Shown: positions 1 to 5,106 of the stretch, piece after piece
Position numbering within the stretch: position 1 is the first letter of the stretch
Layout of the letters: every line of letters begins with the position of its first letter
Position numbers and translations under genes: made by a program
Source of the DNA: an uncultured Methanobrevibacter sp.
GTDB taxonomy: Archaea > Methanobacteriota > Methanobacteria > Methanobacteriales > Methanobacteriaceae
NCBI GenBank assembly: GCA_905235495.1
Contig: CAJOMK010000096.1
Span: 1 to 5,106 of the forward strand
Direction: 5' to 3'
DNA length: 5,106 nt
The notes under the pieces: generated by a model
The model's database searches: none
What the model saw: the letters and a program-made list of their open reading frames with translations, nothing else
Told to the model about the DNA's origin: nothing

Positions 1-23
1 TTTTTTTTTTTTTTTTTTTTTTT
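1..23. repeat. poly-T tract (at least 23 T)
   Basis: Twenty-three consecutive T residues open the window. Such a tract may act as an archaeal oligo-T terminator for a plus-strand gene to the left. It is also a typical slippage-prone site and a typical place for assembly or read-length error. Because the window begins inside it, neither its length nor its left context can be judged. Confidence 0.8.
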
Positions 24-155
24 AGTTGAATGTTTGATTTTATATAGAGGTCTAATTGCTGTTTATTTTTTCATTTAAACAGAAAAGTTTTTATTTTAAA
101 ATAAGAATATTGATTTTTTTTAGTTAATGGGCTTTTAATTGTTGTTTATTTTAGA

Positions 156-198
156 TTTATATGTAAGTAGCGCTTGCATGCAAAAAATAATTTATAAT
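156..198 (+). promoter_or_regulatory. candidate promoter(s) with TTGCATGCAA palindrome
   Basis: Two archaeal TATA-like boxes, TTTATATG at 156-163 and TTTATAAT at 191-198, precede the adhesin-like gene. Between them, at 174-183, is a perfect 10-bp palindrome, TTGCATGCAA, the only GC-containing patch of its kind in this spacer. It lies roughly where transcription from the first box would begin and just before the second box, a position that would suit a repressor operator. The boxes match the general archaeal consensus, but AT-rich DNA gives many false matches. Confidence 0.35.
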
Positions 199-852
199 GT
201 GTCTTATAGAATAAATTATATTTAATAAAAAGTTGAAGGAATATTATGCAGAAATCTTTTTTAAAATTTGCTTGCATATTTATTATTGCTATGTTTTGTT
301 TAACTCCTTTAGATGCCATTGACTTAAATCATGATAGCAATAATAAATATGTCAATCATAAAGAAAATGAAACAAGTAGTTTAGTAAATGTTTCAAACTC
401 AATTGGTGTTGACATTAATCCAGCTGAAGATGTGGATAATGATGACGGCGGTGACAATAAGACAAACATTGTAAATGGTAGTGATGTCAACAGTTCTCAA
501 GTTAATCTATCAAAATTTTCCCCAAATTTAAGTGCACATATCGCAGATATTGACTATGGTGAAGTGTCTGTTGTGAAAGTTTGGGCGGATATGAACTTTA
601 TGCTAGGGTTAGAATGGAATGTCCTGGTTTTTCAAACAGTTATGCGGTTGCTATTAAGGAGGGTTATATGAAATATCAATTTCATGAGTATGATTTGAAG
701 CCAGCAACATATGAGGTCAAGCTTTACACCATTGGAGATTCAAAATTTGATCCACAGGAAATCACTACAACATTCACTGTAATAAGCTTAAGCCTAATTT
801 TAGGATTAGCTATATTGATAGTGTCGTTTATGGAAATAAAGTTGTTATTAAT

Positions 853-878
853 GTTGATGCAGATAAAAGATTCAACGG
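853..878 (+). repeat. Ig-repeat motif copy 1 (encodes VDADKRFNG)
   Basis: This 26-bp stretch matches 1395-1420 at 24 of 26 positions. It encodes the same strand of the Ig-like fold (VDADKRFNG here, IDADKRFNG in the other copy). The DNA-level likeness of repeats 2 and 4 exceeds that of the rest of the two repeats, which points to internal duplication or gene conversion within the gene. Confidence 0.75.
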
Positions 879-1394
879 CACAGCTAATATTAAGCTAAAC
901 AATTCAAAAAACGTTCCAATTAAATTTAAGAATGGAATTGGTTGTGCAGAGATTGTTAATTTGACTCCTGGGCGATACCATGCTGTTGTTGATTATGAAG
1001 GTGATGATATTTTTACCCCAGAAAGTTCTGAATCAATGTTTAGAGTATATGGGAATACCAATCCTGAGTTAAGTGTGTCTATTGATGATATTCAATATGA
1101 TGAACATCCTATAGTCAAGTGCATTCAAACAAATCAGTTAATGGAACTGTAATAATTGAATCCCCTCAATCTTCCGAAAGATTTTTTGCACAAATGGAAA
1201 ACGGCAATCTTGAATTTGAAAATGCCTGAAATTAATGATATAGGCAATTATACTGTTTGGGTCAGTTATTCTGGGGATGACATTTTCATACCATGTGGAG
1301 TTCAAAAAGGTTTTTGCTGTAGAAAAGGCAGCCCCTAAGCTAAGCATTCATGTTGTTGATTGTCGCAAAATCTGATTCTTTAGTCCAAGTTGTA

Positions 1395-1420
1395 ATTGAT
1401 GCAGATAAAAGATTCAATGG
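1395..1420 (+). repeat. Ig-repeat motif copy 2 (encodes IDADKRFNG)
   Basis: This is the partner of the 853-878 copy, with two mismatches in 26 bp. It lies in the fourth Ig-like repeat, in a different absolute reading frame from the first copy because of the intervening frameshifts. That is direct evidence that the frames of this locus have been displaced rather than being separate genes. Confidence 0.75.
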
Positions 1421-1622
1421 AAATGTAACCGTAGGATTGGACAGTATGTTTGGACTAAGGAAATAGAAGTTGTTAACGGTCATGGAGAAGTTTTTTATCC
1501 AAATTGGTTTGATGTTGGAAATCATACTGCTAGGGCAAGAACTTATGGAAATGAATTTTTCAAAGCAGAGAATTGTTATTCAAGCTATAATGTTGTGGAC
1601 GGATAATTTTAATGGAAATTTT

Positions 1623-1670
1623 TGAATGAAATTTATTTTTCATTCATTCTCTCTTTCTTTAAACTTTTTT
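1623..1670 (+). terminator. hairpin and T-rich terminator after the adhesin pseudogene
   Basis: A perfect 9-bp inverted repeat (TGAATGAAA at 1623-1631, TTTCATTCA at 1638-1646, six-base loop) starts 16 bp after the pseudogene stop. It is followed by pyrimidine-rich DNA and a T6 run at 1665-1670. Archaeal termination depends mainly on the oligo-T tract, so the hairpin may be incidental or may protect the RNA 3' end. Confidence 0.55.
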
Positions 1671-1766
1671 AGTATTTAATATACTTTTTCAATGTCTTCA
1701 TGTTATCTATGGAATTAAGTGCAATTATTGTTCGTGCAATGTTGAATCATATAAATTAAAAAAGTT

Positions 1767-1810
1767 TTTTATATTAGTTTATACATATTAGGATTATAGT
1801 TAATTAACTA
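1767..1810 (+). promoter_or_regulatory. candidate rubredoxin promoter with 14-bp palindrome
   Basis: TATA-like sequences TTTTATATTA (1767-1776) and TTTATACATA (1778-1787) stand 65-85 bp before the rubredoxin start. A perfect 14-bp palindrome, TAGTTAATTAACTA, occupies 1797-1810, about 25 bp after these boxes, where transcription would be expected to begin. This could be an operator, but both elements are AT-only or nearly so, and chance matches are common in this spacer. Confidence 0.35.
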
Positions 1811-1849
1811 ATACTTTGTTTAATTAAATTATTTAAAAAAGGTGATTAT

Positions 1850-2011
1850 ATGGTAAAATATGTATGTATGCACTGTGAATACACATGGGATTCTGAAACC
1901 GGAGATGAAACTTACAAAGTACCAGCAGGACCTATCGAAGACTTCCCAGATGACTGGGTATGCCCTCAATGTGCTGCAGGTATTGAAGGAATCATTACCG
2001 AAGACGATTAA
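1850..2011 (+). CDS. rubredoxin
   Basis: A 53-residue protein with one mononuclear Fe(Cys)4 site formed by C6-x2-C9 and C38-x2-C41. Other rubredoxin marks are KYVC at the N-terminus, Y11, GD at 18-19, PAGP and PDDWVCP around W36. It is a small cytoplasmic one-electron carrier; in methanogens such proteins feed rubrerythrin, superoxide reductase or F420H2 oxidase-type flavoproteins in oxygen defence, but no partner gene is in this window. The ATG at 1850 is fixed by GGTGA at 1841-1845, four bases upstream, the same arrangement as apgM. Against the classical clostridial form it is divergent: the glycines after the second Cys of each knuckle are E10 and A42, the usual Lys after the second knuckle is I45, the core Phe near the C-terminus is I48, and the loop after PAG is one residue shorter. 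It appears to be a single-gene transcript converging on glmM. Confidence 0.95.
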   Translation: MVKYVCMHCEYTWDSETGDETYKVPAGPIEDFPDDWVCPQCAAGIEGIITEDD

Positions 2012-2017
2012 GTTTTC

Positions 2018-2120
2018 TAGAATTCTTTTATTTATTTTATTTTTTTTAATTTTTTATCTATTATTTTTACTATTTTTACTATTTTTATCTATTTTTATCT
2101 ATTTTTATCTATTTTTTTTC
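2018..2120 (+). terminator. T-rich terminator region of rubredoxin
   Basis: Directly after the rubredoxin stop the plus strand becomes almost purely T with some A and C, including T7-T8 runs near 2040-2056 and at 2112-2119. U-rich transcript ends are the known archaeal intrinsic termination signal, so this is the natural end of the rubredoxin mRNA. No strong GC hairpin is present. The tandem repeat within it is listed separately. Confidence 0.6.
2063..2110. repeat. 9-10 bp tandem repeat, ATTTTTACT / ATTTTTATCT
   Basis: Two perfect 9-bp units (ATTTTTACT at 2063-2071 and 2072-2080) are followed by three perfect 10-bp units (ATTTTTATCT at 2081-2090, 2091-2100 and 2101-2110), which run into a T8 stretch. 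The unit is close to one helical turn. The array sits between the convergent rubredoxin and glmM genes. Copy number is likely to vary by slippage. Confidence 0.85.
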
Positions 2121-2159
2121 ACTATTGCTCTTATTCCGATTATCACAAATCTTTTTTGA

Positions 2160-2220
2160 TTTTAAAAAAATTTATTCGTAATCAGTAAAACTAATAATCG
2201 TTTTATAAAAAAAGAAAGAA
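2160..2220 (-). terminator. oligo-T terminator of the apgM-glmM operon
   Basis: Read on the minus strand, the DNA after the glmM stop has pyrimidine tracts with T7 at 2213-2207 and T7 at 2170-2164, preceded by TTCTTTC. This fits a factor-independent archaeal terminator about 15-70 bp downstream of glmM. No stable hairpin is needed or seen. Confidence 0.5.
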
Positions 2221-2234
2221 AGTGTAGAGAATAA

Positions 2235-3581
2235 TTAAATATTCTCCTTGATAAGTTTAGTACAGGTATCTCTGATTTCCTCTGCTTTTTCTTGTGTTTT
2301 AGCTTCTAAAGTTATTCTTACATAATCTTCAGTACCTGAAGGTCTGACTAAAACCCAACTTCCATCATTGAAAGTCAATCTGACACCATCGATTGTATTG
2401 ATTTCAGAAATGTCATCAAATGCATTAGATAAAAGGCTTTCCATATTTTCCATAACTGCTATCTTTTCTTCTTTGGAACAGGTCACCTTTTCTCTTAAGT
2501 GGGGATAATCTTGGAACTGTGCTAAAAGTTCTGATAATTTTCCTTCCTTGGAAACGATTTCAGCCATTCTAAGACCAGACAATATTCCATCTGGACACAT
2601 GCAGAAGTCTTGATGTAACCATGTTCCTGAGGGCTCTCCACCAAAGCTTGCATTCTCCTCAATCATCACTTCTGCGACATTGACATCTCCAACTTTGGTT
2701 CTGATAACTTTTCCACCTACTTCAGCCATTGCCTCATCCATACATAATCCTGCATCAACTGTAGTTACAACTGTCCCACCAAATTTCTTGGATACGAGAG
2801 CAAGAAGTTTGTCAAAGTCTGAAACTTTACCGTTTTCGTCAACGGTTATCATTCTGTCTGCATCACCATCGTGAGCAATTCCAAGGTCTGAACCAGTTGC
2901 TACAACTGTTGCCATAAGACTTGAAAGGTTTGCTATATTTGGTTCTGGATTTCTTCCAGGGTAGAATCCATCAACTTGTGAATTTAATGTAATGACTTCA
3001 CAGCCAGCTTTTCTGAATAATATTGGGGAAAGTTCAGATCCTGCACCGCATGCACAGTCAATAACCACTTTAAGGCCAGATTTGATATCTACTATGTCTA
3101 ATAGGTCATCTATATATTGCTTTCTGATTTCATCATTGTGGCTAATGATTCCTATCTTATCCCATTCCACAAAGCCGAAGTCTTCATTATAGTAGATTTC
3201 TTCGATTTTCTCTTCCTGTTCTGGTGTATAAGCCATACCATTTTTATTCCAGATTTTGATTCCATTGTATTCTGAAGGGTTGTGGGATGCGGTAAGCATT
3301 ATTCCAGCATCAGCATTTAACTTTAAAGTTGCATATCCTACAAGAGGTGTTGGAACCATACCAATTTTAATCACATCTACACCATGCTCGTTAAGTCCAG
3401 CGGTAATTGCCTGTTCAAGCATTCTGTTTGTAGTTCTGGTATCAAATCCAATAACAACTTTTCCAGTATTGTTCAAGTATTTGGCTAATGATTTACCTAT
3501 TTTCAATGCCAATTCTGAATTGATTTCTGAACCGATTTTTCCTCTGATTCCAGAAGTTCCAAAGAGTTTCTTATTTGCCAT
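2235..3581 (-). CDS. glmM: phosphoglucosamine mutase (archaeal GlmM)
   Basis: A 448-residue, full-length alpha-D-phosphohexomutase that converts glucosamine-6-phosphate to glucosamine-1-phosphate in the cytoplasm, the step before UDP-GlcNAc synthesis for pseudomurein and N-glycans. All four family signatures are present: the N-terminal FGTSGIRG (7-14); the phosphoserine loop TASHNP (97-102, catalytic S99); the Mg-binding DGDADR (238-243); the sugar-recognition GGEPSGT (314-320); and the phosphate-binding RPSGTED (413-419) in the C-terminal domain. The start at 3581 is supported by GGAG at 3592-3589, seven bases upstream. It is the second gene of an operon, 38 bp after apgM. Archaeal members of this family can also be annotated as phosphomannomutase or phosphoglucomutase. 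The GEPSG loop and overall form favour GlmM, but substrate choice cannot be proved from sequence. Confidence 0.94.
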   Translation of the reverse strand: MANKKLFGTSGIRGKIGSEINSELALKIGKSLAKYLNNTGKVVIGFDTRTTNRMLEQAITAGLNEHGVDVIKIGMVPTPLVGYATLKLNADAGIMLTASHNPSEYNGIKIWNKNGMAYTPEQEEKIEEIYYNEDFGFVEWDKIGIISHNDEIRKQYIDDLLDIVDIKSGLKVVIDCACGAGSELSPILFRKAGCEVITLNSQVDGFYPGRNPEPNIANLSSLMATVVATGSDLGIAHDGDADRMITVDENGKVSDFDKLLALVSKKFGGTVVTTVDAGLCMDEAMAEVGGKVIRTKVGDVNVAEVMIEENASFGGEPSGTWLHQDFCMCPDGILSGLRMAEIVSKEGKLSELLAQFQDYPHLREKVTCSKEEKIAVMENMESLLSNAFDDISEINTIDGVRLTFNDGSWVLVRPSGTEDYVRITLEAKTQEKAEEIRDTCTKLIKENI

Positions 3582-3619
3582 AGTTTAACTCCATAATTAT
3601 GATTTGTACTGATAAGGGT

Positions 3620-4858
3620 TTAAGCTCCGAATTTATGTGCGTATCCCATTAAATCGGTAAGTATGTTCATTACATCTGCACCTCTGATTCTGCACATGCC
3701 ACCTTTTGCTACAGCATATTCGTTGTATTCACAGACATCATCCACTCTAACTTCAGGGCCGTTGATTAATATTGGGACAGGGTCTCCTGAGTGGTTTTTA
3801 ACAGAAATAGGGGTTGCATGATCTGCAGTTAAAAAGATGTAGCAGTCTTCCAATTTAAGAAGCTCGCTCATCACAACTTGATCTACCTTTTCAATGAATT
3901 CAACTTTTTCTTTGGCATTTCCATCGTGCCCTGCTTCATCTGCACCATCAATATTGATTAGGAAGAAATCATGTTCACTATTGTTGACTTGGTCTATGAT
4001 TGTGTCTCTGATGTTTTCAAGGTTTGTGTCGGTTCCGCCGGTAACACCTTCCATTTCAATGATATCCATTCCTGCAAAACGGCCGATACCCATAATGAGT
4101 CCGGTTTCTGCAATACAAGCGGAATTGACTTCATATTTGTTGTTGATTTTTTCTACTTCAGGGACTTCACCTGCACCACGAGGAATGACAATATTAGCTG
4201 GTGGTTCACCTTCTTCTATTCTTTTAAGATTTACTGGATGGTCTTTGGTCATTTCATATGTTTTTGCAACCAATTTGTTTAGAATGTCTGCAGTCTTTTC
4301 CGCTTCAAGGCTTCCGTCAAGTCCTTTGACAACTTTAGGCTTGTTTCCTTCAAATTTAGGGTCTGCATCACTAACTTTTCCGGATAATCCTTCTCCTCTA
4401 AGCACTAAAACTGCTCTGTGTCCAGTTGATTCCTTGAATATTATTTGGATGTCTTCATAGCCTTCAAGCTTCATGGTGTTTAAGGTTGCGACAAGTTCAT
4501 CTGTTCCATCTCTGATTCTTCCAGCACGTCTGTCTGTAATGATTCCTTTTTCATTGGATGTTGAGAAGTTGCATCTGAATGCTATGTCTCCAGGAATAAC
4601 CTCCACACCAACACCAACAGCTTCAAATGGGCCTCTTCCAGTGTATACTTCATAAGGGCTGTAACCTAAAATAGATAAGTGCGCTGTGTCACTTCCTGGG
4701 ATAATCCCAGGAGCAATGGAATCCATCAATCCGGTAATTCCTCTTTCAGCCATCTTATCCATATTTGGAGTTTTAGCTGCCTGTAGTGTAGTTTGATTGT
4801 TAAGTTCTTTTAAAGGACGACCTGCCATCCCGTCCATAACCAATATCATTCCTTTCAT
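3620..4858 (-). CDS. apgM: 2,3-bisphosphoglycerate-independent phosphoglycerate mutase, archaeal type
   Basis: A 412-residue enzyme of the alkaline phosphatase superfamily that interconverts 3- and 2-phosphoglycerate, in methanogens mostly in the gluconeogenic direction. Metal-site and catalytic motifs are in order: D9 in LVMDGMAGRP; the phosphorylated serine S56 in IPGSDTAH; D304 to H311 in IDGADEAGH; D346-H347 in TADHATP; and H356 in HSGDPVP. Length and the GYSPYEVYTGRGPFEA segment (65-80) are typical of archaeal ApgM rather than the 510-residue bacterial GpmI. The start at 4858 is fixed by GGTGA (4867-4863), four bases upstream; the Met at residue 4 would sit too far from it. It is the first gene of the apgM-glmM operon. 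Older annotations call this family phosphonopyruvate decarboxylase-like or phosphonoacetate-type mutase because of distant similarity; the complete motif set favours ApgM. The reading frame is intact throughout. Confidence 0.95.
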   Translation of the reverse strand: MKGMILVMDGMAGRPLKELNNQTTLQAAKTPNMDKMAERGITGLMDSIAPGIIPGSDTAHLSILGYSPYEVYTGRGPFEAVGVGVEVIPGDIAFRCNFSTSNEKGIITDRRAGRIRDGTDELVATLNTMKLEGYEDIQIIFKESTGHRAVLVLRGEGLSGKVSDADPKFEGNKPKVVKGLDGSLEAEKTADILNKLVAKTYEMTKDHPVNLKRIEEGEPPANIVIPRGAGEVPEVEKINNKYEVNSACIAETGLIMGIGRFAGMDIIEMEGVTGGTDTNLENIRDTIIDQVNNSEHDFFLINIDGADEAGHDGNAKEKVEFIEKVDQVVMSELLKLEDCYIFLTADHATPISVKNHSGDPVPILINGPEVRVDDVCEYNEYAVAKGGMCRIRGADVMNILTDLMGYAHKFGA

Positions 4859-4900
4859 TTTATCACCATTACAATAACTCTTAATTAATCAATTTGATTT

Positions 4901-4963
4901 TTTTAATATTTTCATATTTTAATATTTTCATATTTTTAATATTCTATTTTTTAATATTTCATA
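4901..4963. repeat. 16-bp tandem repeat upstream of apgM
   Basis: The unit TTTTAATATTTTCATA occurs twice in perfect tandem at 4901-4916 and 4917-4932. A degenerate third copy spans about 4933-4948, and a fourth (TTTTAATATTTCATA, one T shorter) is at 4949-4963. The array begins 43 bp upstream of the apgM start, in the promoter or mRNA leader. Confidence 0.85.
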
Positions 4964-5014
4964 TGCTATTTTATTTTTTGATTTTTTTTAAAATATATTT
5001 TAAATAAATATAAC

Positions 5015-5035
5015 ATATTCCTATTAATAGAATAT
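5015..5035. promoter_or_regulatory. imperfect dyad with perfect CTATTAATAG core
   Basis: The 10-bp palindrome CTATTAATAG (5021-5030) is flanked by ATATT and AATAT, giving 10-bp arms with one unpaired C at 5020. It lies about 160 bp upstream of apgM among TATA-like sequences and could be an operator. AT-rich composition makes chance formation plausible. Confidence 0.25.
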
Positions 5036-5106
5036 ATGAATTTATATGCTTATAAAATTTGTTTTTATTTATTTGATTTTTTTAAGGATTTTTTCAATTA
5101 AATTTT

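Larger units (their letters stand above)
1..245. other. AT-rich upstream spacer of the adhesin pseudogene
   Basis: No coding region is supported here. The stretch starts with a homopolymer of 23 T at the window edge, so its true length is unknown. A 7-bp inverted repeat (CTGTTTA at 59-65 and TAAACAG at 76-82) is followed by T-rich DNA and could be the end of an upstream plus-strand transcript. A 14-bp AT palindrome lies at 91-104, but DNA this AT-rich produces such palindromes by chance. The promoter-like elements at 156-198 are listed separately. Confidence 0.6.
246..1606 (+). pseudogene. adhesin-like Ig-repeat surface protein, broken by seven frameshifts
   Basis: This is a secreted adhesin-like protein of the type abundant in Methanobrevibacter. 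The start at 246 has a weak AAGGA site at 236-240 and leads into a signal peptide (residues 1-24, cleavage probably after LDA). An Asn/Asp/Ser-rich spacer follows with many N-glycosylation sequons. Four Ig-like repeats of about 85-95 residues come next, near 525-780, 784-1065, 1066-1325 and 1326-1606. Repeats 2 and 3 share L-PG-Y or I-G-Y followed by YxGDDIF; repeats 2 and 4 share DADKRFNG. The reading frame must change near 597-600, 781-784, 1117-1122, 1218-1224, 1305-1310, 1367-1371 and 1439-1443. The first three and the last look like a lost base; the other three look like a gained base (or two lost). With these repaired, the frame runs open for about 453 codons to TAA at 1604-1606. As read, translation stops at 671 after 141 residues. 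No membrane anchor or cell-wall-binding domain is seen at the C-terminus. The ligand is unknown. Confidence 0.87.
4859..5106. other. AT-rich promoter and leader region of apgM
   Basis: No gene is seen in the last 248 bases. Only the ribosome-binding site at 4867-4863 is clear. Several TATA-like stretches lie on the minus strand (for example near 5055-5041 and 5014-4997), and none can be singled out by eye. If one near 5050 is used, the mRNA leader would be about 150 bases long and would contain the 16-bp tandem repeat. Confidence 0.5.

Noticed and set aside
581..1338. Three plus-strand ORFs at 581-898, 961-1152 and 1156-1338 as separate small genes
   Set aside because: They are frame-shifted pieces of one Ig-repeat adhesin. 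None has a ribosome-binding site or a proper start, and their tails beyond each frame junction are nonsense.
1138..1525. Minus-strand ORFs of 69 and 61 residues opposite the adhesin
   Set aside because: They lie antisense to recognisable Ig-repeat coding sequence and have no family likeness.
246..1606. Programmed frameshifting of the adhesin
   Set aside because: Seven events of both directions would be required, with no repeated slippery site or downstream structure. Decay or sequence error is far simpler.
1860..2159. 99-residue plus-strand ORF with a hydrophobic Leu/Phe-rich tail
   Set aside because: It overlaps rubredoxin in another frame, and its apparent membrane segment is only translation of the T-rich spacer.
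2012..2234. CRISPR array or small RNA in the repeat-rich spacer
   Set aside because: The units are only 9-10 bp in direct tandem with no spacers between them, and no structured RNA can be folded from the U-rich run.
3894..4460. 188-residue and other plus-strand ORFs opposite apgM and glmM
   Set aside because: They are antisense shadows of intact, motif-complete genes, with Ser/Pro-rich meaningless translations and no ribosome-binding site.

Overview
The window looks like chromosomal DNA of a low-GC methanogenic archaeon of the Methanobacteriales, most likely Methanobrevibacter, with Methanosphaera possible. The reasons are a secreted Ig-repeat adhesin-like gene of the kind these gut methanogens carry in large families, an archaeal-type cofactor-independent phosphoglycerate mutase, an archaeal GlmM, GGTGA ribosome-binding sites directly before two start codons, extremely AT-rich spacers, and oligo-T rather than GC-hairpin terminators. 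The assignment rests on reading the proteins by eye; no database search was made.

Layout. Bases 1-245 are AT-rich leader DNA that opens with a run of 23 T. Bases 246-1606 (+) hold a broken adhesin-like gene: signal peptide, Asn/Asp/Ser-rich spacer and four Ig-like repeats of about 90 residues. It is split by seven apparent single-base frameshifts, yet the rebuilt frame has no internal stop. Bases 1607-1849 contain a hairpin/T-rich terminator and then the promoter region of a small rubredoxin (1850-2011, +), which is too short to show up in a long-ORF list. Bases 2012-2234 are a pyrimidine-rich convergent spacer with a 9-10 bp tandem repeat and probable terminators on both strands.

The right half is a two-gene minus-strand operon, apgM (4858-3620) followed after 38 bp by glmM (3581-2235). 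ApgM interconverts 3- and 2-phosphoglycerate in gluconeogenesis. GlmM converts glucosamine-6-phosphate to glucosamine-1-phosphate for UDP-GlcNAc, needed for pseudomurein and surface glycans. The pairing joins central carbon flow to cell-envelope sugar synthesis. Upstream of apgM (4859-5106) lies AT-rich DNA with a 16-bp tandem repeat and an imperfect dyad.

No new multi-gene system is visible. The points most worth a second look are the pattern of damage in the adhesin gene, the divergent rubredoxin, and the tandem repeats and dyads in the spacers.
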